Below, piece by piece: positions 22,094-33,694 of a stretch of DNA of 64,000 bases (position 1 is the first letter of the stretch; each line of letters starts with the position of its first letter). A program made the position numbers and the translations under genes. Below the pieces are notes generated by a model that made no database searches, had not been told where the DNA came from, and was given only the letters and a program-made list of their open reading frames with translations. Origin of the DNA: Labyrinthula sp. Ha (lineage: Eukaryota > Sar > Bigyra > Labyrinthulida > Labyrinthulaceae); assembly GCA_015227615.1 (NCBI GenBank), contig JAALGZ010000072.1, positions 48,598 through 112,597 on the forward strand, given 5' to 3'.

Positions 22094-23815
22094 ATGCCTT
22101 GGATTTTAAAATCGATACAAAACAAGGAAGTGTATGAAAACGCAGAAACGCACCAAGTAAACTGCATTCTTTAGCTTAAATAATTTAGATAGTGGTAGAA
22201 CGACCTGAATCAAATGATATATGGGAAGAGCATTTTGATGAAAACTCACAGAGGTTGATTTTCCTGTTATCCCAGTATCTTTAGGGTCTATTACTCAAAC
22301 ATTGGAACAAGTGAAACCAAGTGGACTCTTCAACCTGATATAATTGATCAAGACAACCTCGTCACTGTCACAAACAATGATACAAGTATAATCAATAACC
22401 AGTTTTTTTCTTCTCCGGAATGGATTCAAGTTGTGGATGAGGCAAGTGGTGAACCTTTTTGGTATAATAAAAAAACTGGGGTTTCTTCTTGGCGAAAGGA
22501 AGAATTATCTGCCAAACAACAAGAACCTGATATTCCTCCAGCTCCAAATAAATGGACAAAATATTTGGATGAAAGTTCAGGTAGGTTTTACTTTTATAAC
22601 GAACAAACTGGAGATTCACAATGGACAAAACCAGAAAATTTTCACGATGAAAGTGAATCAGAAAATGCTTGGGAACATATAAAAGATAAAGATAGTGGAA
22701 GGTATTTTTACTTTAACAGAAATACAGGTGAAACGCAGTGGGAAAAACCAAAGGATCTAAGGCAACAAGAAGTTAAGCAAGAGGGTGCAGAAGAGGTTCT
22801 TGAAGTATGGGAGAAATTATATGATTCAAAGAAAGACAGAGTATTTTATTTTAACAAGTTGACAAATAAAAGCCAATGGGAAAACCCGTTTGAGAAGAAA
22901 ATAATACAACCAGAAAAACTTCCTGATGAACAAGAGACCCAACAGTTTGTTCTTCAGGACGTGAATCCTCCTACTCAACAATTTGTGCTAAAGGAAGAGG
23001 TACCAGAAAATACACAATTTGTTCTACAAGAGGGTGTTCCAAAGACTCAAGAGTTTGTGATTAAGGAAGACATCCCTCAAGAACAACAATTTATCTTAAG
23101 ACCCGAAGAGCCAGAAACTCAAGAGTATGTTGTTCAAGAAGAAATAAAAGATATTCCGCAGCCAGTAAGAAAAAGAGAAAAGTATCCTAAAATAATAATA
23201 TCTGGATACTTACAAAAAAAATCAAAGCTCAAGAGAAATTCTTTCGAACCTTTATTTTTTGTCTTGGTTAAAGAGGCTGAAGATTTATTCATACTAAGCT
23301 ATTACATAGATGAGGAACATTTTGTAAATAAGCCTGATGAAAAAATATCACAGCTTATTCTAGGGAAGAATGTATATAGTGTGAATTTAGTTGAGCAGGG
23401 GCATCCAGAATATTCAGAGTCTTCGGAGAATTTGGATTTTGTTTTGGTTATAGAGACAAGGTTAAATAAAAGGAGAATGGTTTTACGAGCTTTTGCAGAA
23501 GCAGATAGAAGGCAATGGTTCAAAATTTTATCAAGGTATATACAAAGAAAAACTCCAGATATCAAGTATATTGAGGAAGAGAAAGATGAGAGAAGAAGAG
23601 AGATTCTACAAACTCAAATAAACTTTCCAAGTCCAAGAATAATAAAAGCAAAACTTTCTTTGGAAGATGAAAGAGAAAGTGTTCAAACCAGGAACAGTGT
23701 AGTTGAGGAGGTGAGGATGGAGAGCCCAAGAAGAGTTAGAACAAAGAAGTCATTTGAAGAGGACTCCGCACGAACATCTGAATTTAATAATCTTCTAAAT
23801 AGCGTTTTTGGATAG
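22094..23815 (+). CDS. scaffold protein with five WW domains, TQxFVL repeats and a PH domain, three exons
   Basis: The large exon (22285-23815) is open without an ATG. Two short introns, 22157-22188 (32 nt, GTAAAC...TTTAG) and 22254-22284 (31 nt, GTTGAT...TTTAG), join it to an ATG at 22094 and give 552 residues. The second intron falls inside WW1, and splicing restores that domain, which supports the model. The WW domains, by their Trp pairs, are at about 33-56, 89-112, 133-156, 172-195 and 218-241; their order is close and regular. Six imperfect repeats of a TQ-E/Q-FVL-Q/K-E type (about 11-13 residues each, 260-328) follow, then a pleckstrin-homology domain (about 346-462, starting IISGYLQKKSK, with a helix containing RQWFKIL). 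WW domains bind Pro-rich motifs and PH domains bind phosphoinositides or proteins, so this is probably a membrane-recruited adaptor. Confidence 0.85.
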
Positions 23816-23816
23816 T

Positions 23817-24107
23817 TTATTCGATATAACTTTGTTGTGTTATAATACTAGATAAGTTTAAATCTGTCCAACTCTCAGTAGAAGCTTTTTGATCAACCGA
23901 CTGTCTTAGCGGAGGGTTTATTACAGGCGCTGAAAGACTTTCTTGGTGATTCACATTATGAGGAGCATTAAGAGCAAAAAACAACGGTGTTTCACGTTTA
24001 AAATTTTCATTATCCGCCATCCATTCGGTGTCAAGCAGACAACAACGTCGCAGTATTCTTTCTGGTTTCATTTGCTTTGAATATCGAATAAACGGTTTTT
24101 CTTTCAT
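23817..24107 (-). CDS. small hypothetical protein, 96 residues
   Basis: A short frame on the minus strand whose stop is one base from the stop of the WW/PH gene (tail-to-tail). I start it at the first ATG (24105-24107). The open frame continues upstream for 12 codons without another ATG, so a 5' exon is possible. The peptide starts MKEKPFIRYSKQMKPERILR and has a CC pair; the second half is Ser/Asn/Pro-rich. There is no known domain. Coding status rests on composition and length only. Confidence 0.4.
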   Translation of the reverse strand: MKEKPFIRYSKQMKPERILRRCCLLDTEWMADNENFKRETPLFFALNAPHNVNHQESLSAPVINPPLRQSVDQKASTESWTDLNLSSIITQQSYIE

Positions 24108-24143
24108 TAGGTAATGACGTGGACTAATTTTAGTTGAATGCAA

Positions 24144-27100
24144 GAGAAACAGTTGAGAGAAGTCGTTTTGTAACTAAAATGGGAATATCATTTTATGTGA
24201 AAAGTATAATTCAACAAAGCTAAATCAATAATATTGCGAACACGAATATTATAGGTTCCCAATTGTTTGAATTTTTAGTTCGAGTATGTTTCTGCTTCTC
24301 TCCTCCTCTTGTGGCTTTTTGTTGGTAGGGAGTGCTGCAAACCATGTAGGCCCAAATGAAAATTGTACTTGGTTACGCAAATAAGAAAATGTTTTGGAAT
24401 GGAAACAATGCAGCTTCAATTTCCATATAATAAGATCTTCATCCTGTATCTCTAATAGACAAGTTATAATTAGAAAAGTGCCCCTAAGGGTATAAAGAAA
24501 TTTATCCAGTGTCTTACCATATTGTCGTTAGGGTTCTCATTTTAGCCGTTAAACTCAGTGGTGCGTCACCGTAGAATATTTGTCGGTTAACAATTAATTA
24601 ATTGCGAATACACAAGAATACAAAAGTACAAAGCTAGCAGCCAAGCGAATAAGATAGAAAGTTTTTAGACTACTGACTCAGACACCAGTGACCAAAAACT
24701 TAAAGGAGATGTTGTGATAAAGGACTTACCCGAAACTAGTATTGATGAAATTTATGTTTATTTATGACAACATCGGGACAATGGTTTGGATCTCCCTGGC
24801 ACGGCTTTGCTTGAAAGAAATCGGTGATATTAACATGTCTTATTAACTTCTTCAAGTGCATTTTACACAGATAGAAAATATTCTAAAATTAATACAATAT
24901 GCTTGAAAATTCTATAATATAAGAAATTAGGAAATGAAGAGTATATTAGTTTTTTGCTTGTTTTAATTCTTCATCTTGATTGTTGACTCCTCTGTTAAAC
25001 TTCAGTTTTATCACTAGACTGTTGATTTGTGCTTCGAGTTCTTGAAGAAGGGTTCCTTAATTAAGGGAAGTCTAGGTTTCTTAGGAAAGATACGAAAATA
25101 TTATATTTGGTTTTAAGTACAGGAGCACATTTCTAAATATCACTTGATATTTGTTTACAAGGGTTACATTAGGCTAAACATGCTATTCTAAACAACAAAT
25201 GGTGCCATCAACCAGGCTTCTATTTATGGAGAGAATAGAGCTTATCTGAATTAGAGCCCTATATGGGAGAATGACAAAGTCGTCTATTATGTTTTTATGT
25301 GCTACAAAAGATATGGGGAATTCTTTAAGCTCATTTGAAATGATGAAACGGATTAAACTAAGGAGATAAAATACATATGCTAAGTTTGGAAAAAAAAAGA
25401 TTTTCAGGCTTTTGGTGAAACAAATATATATATCTGGTCCTCATTGTAGGTTACTTTGAGATTTTTATTGGATTTTGTATTTTAAACCCAAGAACTAGTC
25501 ATTGTCAAAATGTATATGAGTAAGTCATTTTTACTCTTCCTTTTATTACTAGAAAACCTAGTTAAATAGAATCCACTACATCATATTACTTGCTAAGGAT
25601 CGCTGTTTCCCTGCTCCATAATTACCCCATGAGATACTTCCTTCACTTAAATCCAGATATTACATCCATCTTTAACATTTTAAAGGAGAAAAAATCAATT
25701 ATGAGCAAATTATAATGTCTTCCACTGGTATGCGTAGAAGAAGTATGTGGGATATAGCACTTCGGCAAGAATAAGGTAAGGGTTACCATCCCCCTTCATA
25801 TTCTAGCTAGTATCCCTAAAAGGGGAAAGGAAGCAACATGCAAGTATCTTTAGTTCCTAGTTGACAATAGCTTGCTGTAAACCTTATTGTTAAAATAAAT
25901 GTTACATTTATCTACTTAAGTTCAGGTAATTGAAATGCAGTGTAGGTAAATGTATGAAGTTTGCAAAATAGTATGATAAAGCACAACATTGTTCTCTATT
26001 ATTTTATTAGTCAAAATTTTGTATACATGAATTAATGTGTATTTTTTCCTAAATCAACTACAAATCCGTGCTCCGGAGTAGAACTTAAATTTGGGATGTA
26101 CAAATATCCTTTCATCGGTTTGCGTTCTAAGCCTTGAGCTAGATTTATAATGCAGCGTCAAATCATTTGAGAACATTTTCCTAAAACATGTGACAAATTT
26201 TAATTACATCTTAATTAAAGATACTTTCAATCTGTTCACTTATACTCCGAAAATGCTTCCCTAATTTCCCACATGAAATAATAAAAATATATTCTTGCGA
26301 GTCCACCAAATATGGCTACACTAAGTTTTATAGGAAATGTATGTAGTACTGTGGCAAAAAATAAATACATACAATAACGAATATCTATACTTAGGGATAG
26401 AAAGTAAAACGACAAAAATCTAGTTTCTTGTTATCAAAGCTGAAACTTAATCCTGTTACTCTATGATGGCATTAAAATTGTGATACTCCCGATACATATG
26501 ATGTTGACACGAGATTTTTCTTGTGAATATTTTAATAACTTAAACTAAGTATCACACATTAACAATAAATTTTTTGATATAAAATATCTTTCAGCATTAA
26601 AATTAGTCAAGTTTCCAAAACTAGTACTACGTTTCTAATATTTCCTAATTCACCCCGCATAAATTCTCCTTAACTCATAAATAAATCGAAATCATAGAGA
26701 CTTATTAGAACTTAGAGTGTCAAATCTGCCCAACTAGTTAGATAATACTTACTATAAACTTAAGACACGGTAAAACTATACAGATGAGAGCATTATAATT
26801 AATTGTTGAAATCTAGAGGACATCTGTACTTCAACTCAATATAAAGTTCTCTTGAGATCTTTTCTTGTGCAAATAAAGTGTGAATAATTATATATTTCAA
26901 AACTAAGTTTTTGAGATCAACCCTTGCATCTCAACCTAAAGATGAAACAAATGTAAAGAAATATACTCCAAAAAACGGCATTGTTAGATGAAAGAATTAG
27001 CCGTAAAATATATTTCTTAGGGAGGACAATCAAATAAGGAAATTTTGATCACTCTATCGTAACTAACGGCCCTCTAAGAACAGCATCAACAGAGTTAAGC

Positions 27101-28063
27101 TTCATTTATATGAACCAGTAGGAAAAGTTTGGTCCTTCTGCAGATTAAATATTGGCATGATTTTTGCAGTGAGTAACCTAAATAGATATTTATCTAATAA
27201 GACAATTTTTGAACCATTACTGAACTTATAGACAGTGTCTTTCAAGTTTCTTAAAGCATTTTCGTGGTAGCACACTCAGATATAACTGCACGGTAATTAT
27301 AAAATTTAAATTTCTAAGAAGATTGGTGATAATATTTGGTCTGCACACTGATGCCTAAGTTTAATTTACTTCAACCCTACAACCTAGGCTAATTTCTTTC
27401 AGGTTTCTTTATACCAGCTATCTGGCAAAATTTTTGAAACTGTAATCGTTTTACAGAAGTGATTATAGTAAATAACATCGTGTATACGATTATCTGAGAA
27501 TGTGCGTAAAACTATTGATTGAAAGGTAAGTAAGGAATCTAAAGAGATGCAATAAGTAACCTGTATTATTTTAATATAATATCAGGCTCGAATAATAATT
27601 TCATCTATAAACTATAAATATTTTTAATCTTTTTATATTATTAGCGGTTAATTACTGTAGTTGTGCTATATTGACAACGGCTATGCTTGATCCAAATATC
27701 TCTGACATCTATTTAAGTGCGAACCAATTATTACAAATGCTCACGAACCTCGAAACCAACTATAGTACACAAAAGCGTTAGTCACCACAACTATCACAGG
27801 GCGACCTTATAATGGCTAAGATTCCATCTTCTTGAATTTGATTTTCCTTAGATTCAGAGGGTTTATTTTTTTACTCCCGATCTCCTTGAGGGTTACATGC
27901 TACAACGTAAACCATTATTATCTATTAGCGAATAGTACACATTTTGATTTACATAACGCTTTTTCCTTTGGAAACATTTATTCCAGATTATAGCTCATGG
28001 AAAATCTTCACTAATCCCCCCAAATCAAAGTTGAATAGCTAAATATAACACTACGAGCATCTT
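24144..28063. other. gene desert, about 3.9 kb
   Basis: Strongly AT-rich with stops frequent in all frames. I found no ORF, RNA gene or repeat that could be supported. Confidence 0.55.
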
Positions 28064-28754
28064 TTACTTCCAAATGGACAGCGGTAACGTTAGCATCAAA
28101 AGTGAATTACCCATTAGAGACTGACAGCTGGGATAGAACCGAGTACTCGTGCTAATACTAAGGTTTTGTAGGCTTTGACCCGAACAGTAGATATTGGCGT
28201 GATTTCGAACGAGCACTATAACACCATCTGCTGAACATGAATGATTGCTGTCTGCTCTGCCGCAGCTCTGCAATACTTTTTTCATTTCTGTCATAACAAA
28301 AAATAAGAACTTATGCTGACATGTAGCAACTTCACAGAATTTATTGATGCAAAAGTGATTTTTAATTTTGTTTCTTTCTTCATTGTACCTTGCACAGATT
28401 TCCTTGCAAGAATGTACAGAATAGAACCAAAAAACGTGAAGGGTTTTCCATGAAAAGGCTTTTCTGCAGATTTTGACTAAGCTTTCTTTCGGCCTTCGAA
28501 GTTTCTCATTCTTAGAATCTAACTCAACTATGTGGATAAATCGTGCTGCAACAGTAGATTCAATAATTTTTATTCTATTCAAATGTTTAACAATGTTCTT
28601 ACTCTTTACAGAATTTTAATGTAAGAATGAAGAATATAGATTTGACTAAAATAACAACATAAAGTTGTGTCAAATGACCTTTTGTCAGAGTCCTTGAGCT
28701 CTCACCACAAGGAAAGTAAATATAAATTTCTTTGTATTCGAGATAAAGGTCCAT
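28064..28754 (-). CDS. hypothetical Cys-rich protein, 220 residues, two exons
   Basis: Exon 2 (28064-28574) has a long open frame but no ATG for its first 90 or so codons. A 28-nt intron (28575-28602, GTAAGA...GAATAG) joins it in frame to exon 1 (28603-28754), which starts at an ATG. The intron length and TAG end match the introns of recognised genes in this window. The product has one hydrophobic stretch (about 31-45, VVILVKSIFFILTLKF) and about ten Cys in the C-terminal half, but no recognisable domain. It has no close relative in the window. It may be a real but fast-evolving protein; coding status is not secure. Confidence 0.42.
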
Positions 28755-29189
28755 GACAGGAAGTTTGGGACTAGGAAGCAAAAATTAGCAAAGAGATCTA
28801 TGCAAACACCTCTGATAATAAGAACAACCAGAATTTTTTTTATATACTTAGCTACAAGAATTAGCACCTTCATTCTCCCATAAAAATATACCTAAGTTCG
28901 CGCTTAAGTCTGCGAGTATTCCTTGTCGAATTACTAAAATCTGGCATCAAGTGTCTCCATGATCTTAATTGTCTCTTGCCCGACACTCCAATGCACTACT
29001 TAGTCTAGGTTAACTGGCAAGGGAAAACAACCGAAAAAGAAATGTTCAAGCTCTACATTATCTCTGACGAAACATGTGTTCTCCCAACACAAAACTAGCC
29101 CCGGGTATAACATATTTTTCCTGTTTTGCGGAAGTTTAAATTCTTTCCAATAAGGTTACTATTAAGGTATACGATCCAAGCAAACAAGT
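28755..29189. other. intergenic region between the hypothetical gene and IST1
   Basis: 435 bp, AT-rich. A second minus-strand frame (28685-28873) overlaps the 5' exon of the hypothetical gene and could belong to an alternative first exon. Nothing else is visible. Confidence 0.4.
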
Positions 29190-30076
29190 TTACATATTTT
29201 TTAAGCGCTCGAGCTGTGCTTCTAGATCATTTACTCCTTTTACCTTAGGTTCTTTAGGCACTGGTGGAAGTTTGGGTGCAGCTGCTGGAGTTCCACCAGA
29301 AGGAGGTTTATCATCATCATCTTTTTTAGTTTTCTCATTAATTTCCGCCGGCACAAACTTTTTGGGAACCTCTCCAGCTGGTTTCACAACATAATCACCA
29401 AGCCCAGAAGCCGTTCCACCTGAAAAACCCGCGACACCAATTGGATCATCCAGCTTTCCCATAGCAACAGTGGCTGGGTCTGGTGTCCAAGGTACTTGAT
29501 AAGTAGTAGCAGCATTCTGCATATACATAAAAACTGTTTTGCCTGCTGGAGGTTCAGATCTAAGACGTCGGACAAATTCTGGATCAACTTTCTTAAGCTC
29601 ATCCTTCGCACACATCTCCATATATTCTACTCCATATTTCTTTCTTAATAAACGGACAACGGCCTAAAATAAATATAGAACAAAATTAAAACTTTTAATT
29701 CGTTTATCGGCCGGTTTCTCTGAAAGTAAACGACAAGTGTCACATGCTCTTCTAGTTCGTAAGGAACAGTCTGGTTGTCCTTAAGACGCGGAACATTATT
29801 TCGTAATCTCATTAAACTTTTCTTAACGGCATCAAAAACGGAGACCTCCCAATCTAATTTAGCAATCATCTCTGCAGATTCTCTTGCTTCAGCGTTCTAA
29901 AACTTGTTGGGGGAGAAAAGAATTTTTACTTCGTTAGCCTGAAGCTGCTTGACAAGAGCCCTTTTGTTGTTGTTAATATTTTGGATAGCTTTCTTTCTTT
30001 TCGATTCTACGCTAACTAAAGCTAAGTCCGATAGGGACTTAAGTCTATCAATGCCCTTAGGAAGTCCATTACCCAT
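29190..30076 (-). CDS. IST1: IST1-like ESCRT-III regulator, three exons
   Basis: Three frames join through introns 29897-29929 (33 nt, GTAAAA...TTTTAG) and 29664-29692 (29 nt, GTTTTA...TTTTAG) to give 274 residues. Exon 1 (29930-30076) starts MGNGLPKGIDRLKSLSDLAL and has the basic helix typical of IST1 (ESKRKKAIQNINNNKRALVK). Exon 2 carries the acidic helix with ELEEHVTLVVYF, and exon 3 continues AVVRLLRKKYGVEYMEM, matching the conserved IST1 RxKYGxEY segment. The Pro/Gly-rich linker ends in DLEAQLERLKNM, which fits an MIM1 motif for binding VPS4 or other MIT-domain proteins. Known role: IST1 co-assembles with ESCRT-III and modulates VPS4 in endosomal sorting and cytokinesis. Both splice joins land exactly on conserved helices, which supports the model. 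Confidence 0.88.
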
Positions 30077-31611
30077 GTTTTGTTACGATTTTTCTTCTTG
30101 TTTATTTCTTTTGCAGTTTCTAAATTCTGATGTTTTTGGGCAATGCATAGGCATCCTTATTGGAATATATTCCATGGAATCTATTGGCATTACATATATA
30201 GAATGTTAGATGGAACAACTATATTAAGAAATATATGAATTGTAAAGATAAAGATTATTCCTATAGTTTCCAGTGGAATAAGAGAATGAGAACTCTTTCA
30301 AAAAATATACAGCAATAAAAAAAAGACATATAGACATAGTTCTAGATAATACTAAGAATTGTGAAATTAGGTACTCGAAAATTCTACAACGACTGCTAGA
30401 AATATAAGATGACGGTCAACTAGAATAATCTAAAGATAATGCTTTATGCCACTGGTATTTCACACAATAGAAAAATATATAAGTCAAAATACATATTTAA
30501 GGCCCGAAGAACGTTAAAGCCTAAGAGACCGGGGAATCTAAGCGAGTCATTGCTCGTAAGAATTCAACCTTAAACTGCTCAGATGATCATACTCCATTTT
30601 TGTCATTTACAACCATGCAACTTATTTTCTTGAATTAAATGTAGAAACCTAAAATTTGAATATCAGAGTAATTTAGAGTCAACAAAATATTTGTCTCCGA
30701 TTAAAATATTCCACTCTTGTTAAGGTAATTTGGCTTCACTCGTTTGGCTTCATTCTCAAGTCCTCATCGAGCATTAGGTTGCTCAACAGTTATAATGATA
30801 CGATTACACAATATTGAAAGCTAATAAAGCGAAGACAAGAGTTAGCACGATGCAACATTTGAACATTAAACACATTTTTTTCAAAGCAAAATTTGAGACA
30901 AAATTTCACTTCTTCACTAACCTAACAAGAATAATACAAGGAAATTAGATCAAACTGATAGATAGATATATATTAAAGGCATCTTCACAGGAAAAAGATT
31001 TTATAAAATAGCAGATTTTCTTGAGTTACAGGCAACATTATTGAATATCTATATTTGACTCTATTGGCTGCGTAACTGAATCCGTAATCTCTTCAGATTC
31101 AAATTGCGAATAATAACGAAGATAGAAAACCGGTCACCCATGTTTTTCATTGACATATGTTAGAGATCCATGAAAAATCTTTTTAATTTTTAAAAGGTTA
31201 AAACATATATGCCACAATTATATTATGACTAACAATTTATCCCAGTGTGGAATTAGAAGAAACACCCTTATATGACTCTTCTTTGAAACATACTTTCATT
31301 AGGATGTCTCCTGTGGTTAATACTAATAAGAAAACATTTAGGTAACTTAATTATATTTAAAATAACTTCTTACTTATAAGATTTATGGCTATGAGTTGCT
31401 TTGAAAAAATATTAATTTATTGATCATCTCCTTTTCAACTTGGATTTTTAGCAATGAGCTTAGAAACTTGCTCTTTACTTAATACTATGAGTTTCGCATT
31501 GAATATTGAAAAATAGCAATAAGCAATACTGCGTCCCAATAATTTGGGGTTTACTAATCTCAAGTAATAAAAAAACATAGAGTAAAGGAATTGCAACTAT
31601 AAAAACTGGGA
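30077..31611. other. intergenic region, about 1.5 kb
   Basis: AT-rich with no supported gene or RNA. Confidence 0.5.
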
Positions 31612-32007
31612 CTAAATCCTGACTGGTGCCGTATCTCGAACTACTCTCTTCTGAATTTTCTTAAGAATTTCCATATAAAATAGTAGTATGTTAAGTTTTC
31701 CTTGCTCTATATTAAAAAGAGACATATTAAGTAGGTAAGAATGAATTTGGCAAGTCAAGAATAATTCTTCAAATGCTTCTGCGAGTCGATTGTTTACAAT
31801 GTAGATGAGGAAAGCGAGCATTGTCAGCTTACACCTGATTAGGTTTCTCTTTTTTGGCTGACTCTGTCGACCTTCTGAAATTAATATAGTTAAATACATA
31901 TTTGGTACTAATAGGAATTGAATTACATTTTCAGTAAGTTATAAATGACATTTTTTCCTACATTTTTTTATTGATGAACTTATTTTTTTTTTGAGAATCA
32001 GTAATTA

Positions 32008-32350
32008 ACAATGAAAAGTTGAGACACATATTCCTATATCTATCCATCCAAATAATATTAATTTCTGTATTCTAGACAAACCAGTCAAAACTGGATCAAA
32101 TAATCCAACTGTATCTGCTTCCGGATTATTCCAGGGCAATGTGGCCATTTCATGCAAAGTTTTCAAACCGTTAAGAGCGAAATATTTTTTATGGTATCAT
32201 TTGATCCACGGCCATTTGACACAGTTTCGTATTCAACACCAATATATGATCCGAGCAGAATCAAAATCATTCGCTACAAATAAGTAATCCAAGCCTCCTT
32301 GGTAATCAGAAGCAAAAAGAATGTTAAATGGGTGTTGAAAATTAATGTCA
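32008..32350 (-). pseudogene. decayed coding sequence, family unknown
   Basis: On the minus strand successive segments read as well-formed protein (ASDYQGGLDYLFVANDF near the 5' side; LHEMATLPWNNPEADTV near the 3' side), but not in one frame: it has a few breaks. A further minus-strand frame at 31612-31899 (95 codons, ATG start, helical Leu-rich) lies just downstream and may belong to the same locus. The family is not recognised, so I cannot say whether it derives from a host gene or a mobile or viral element. Tiny introns could explain some, but probably not all, of the frame changes. Confidence 0.35.
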
Positions 32351-33694
32351 CCTCAAAGACCCATTCACTAACAATTTAGATGTAGTTCCTGACATATTCA
32401 AGGATACTAACACATGGTTGAAGAAAACTGAGAACTATTGCAAGAGTTTGGTGTTTTTGAGTCATAGGGTATACTTCAATCTAAGCCCTTAGGTTGATTA
32501 ATTTCAAATGATCCTGGGTTCTTTACTAATAACGTTGTGTTGATATAATGAACCTCTACTAATATTTTTCTCCAAGTTAAAATATTATCATTCCCATAGT
32601 GCGAATAGTTATATTAATTTTGGGAAAGTTATATTAGTAACATTGGCTTTGGGTTTAATATCCCTTACACACGAAGATAACTCCGTTTTTTCCGTTTATC
32701 TGGTTAGAACAAGATTCAGGTACTTTTTAGGCTACAAGCAGTATGGAGATGTTTATAGCAAAGAATTTTCTTTCCTTTCCTTCATTTTAGTGGAATACTC
32801 ATGTTTTCCTCAAACCAAATCAAGCTTAACAGCCATATTATTCTCAAGACTTTCACGGAAGCTATTGGGTGTTATTGCTATACTCAACTTTCTTCATGAT
32901 AGTCCCTTACCATCCTATCATCTTATGAAATATCTCTAATAACCAAAAGTTCATAGCATTGTTGATGGAGTTAGAATACAAGATAAATCAGGAATTTAAT
33001 ATTAGAGGACAGGTCATTTCCTCACGTCCATCAACTCCTGCGTTTAAACACATTTCAGCAAGATAAGGGAGCTCTACAGAATAGTTTCCCAAATGAAACA
33101 GGTTTTTAATTTTTATTCTCTGAAGCTATTTAAGTTACTAAAATGTGTTTCATTATTTTTTGGTGATTTGTTTGGGCAAGAATATAAGAACTTGCTCAAA
33201 GGAAAATAGAAATGGGCATAAGACTAGCAATAAAATTCTAAGAAGAACAGAACGCAAAATTTAATTTCTCTGCGATTTTTCTTTGCGGCCAGTTTCAATA
33301 ATCATTGGTTTCCACCTTCTTTCATCTTACCTTTAAAATAATTTCAACCAGAGCAAGACTAACTCTTACTATTTTTCTCATCTCAACTAGAGACGTGGCC
33401 AGGATGAGAAATTAACAAGCTTCACGGTTCTTTTTATCTATTGGAGCATAGAACTCGTTTTTTTGGGAAGTTTTAAATAAATATATCATTATACTTCCTT
33501 TTGACAGTTCTTGTACTATAGCGTCCAAATTAAGTGTTTCTTCAATATCTCTGTTGTATTGGGGATTCGGTAATTTCCCAAAAATATCTGATTTGGTAAA
33601 ACTGCATTTTGAAACTGGCCAAAGTATACATCCTTGCAATCTTGCACAAGAAAAAAAAACGCTTCATTAACTCTAGTATAAGATTTCCCCTTCA
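32351..33694. other. intergenic region upstream of the PARP gene
   Basis: About 1.3 kb. Two short frames (plus strand 32643-32939, minus strand 33412-33639) lack ATG starts. The minus-strand one (75 codons) has somewhat protein-like composition and could be an exon of an unseen gene running away from the PARP gene. Confidence 0.4.

Noticed and set aside
32643-32939. 98-codon plus-strand frame
   Set aside because: No ATG at its start and no recognisable features.
33412-33639. 75-codon minus-strand frame upstream of PARP
   Set aside because: Composition is mildly protein-like, but there is no ATG near the start and no good short intron to an upstream exon was found.
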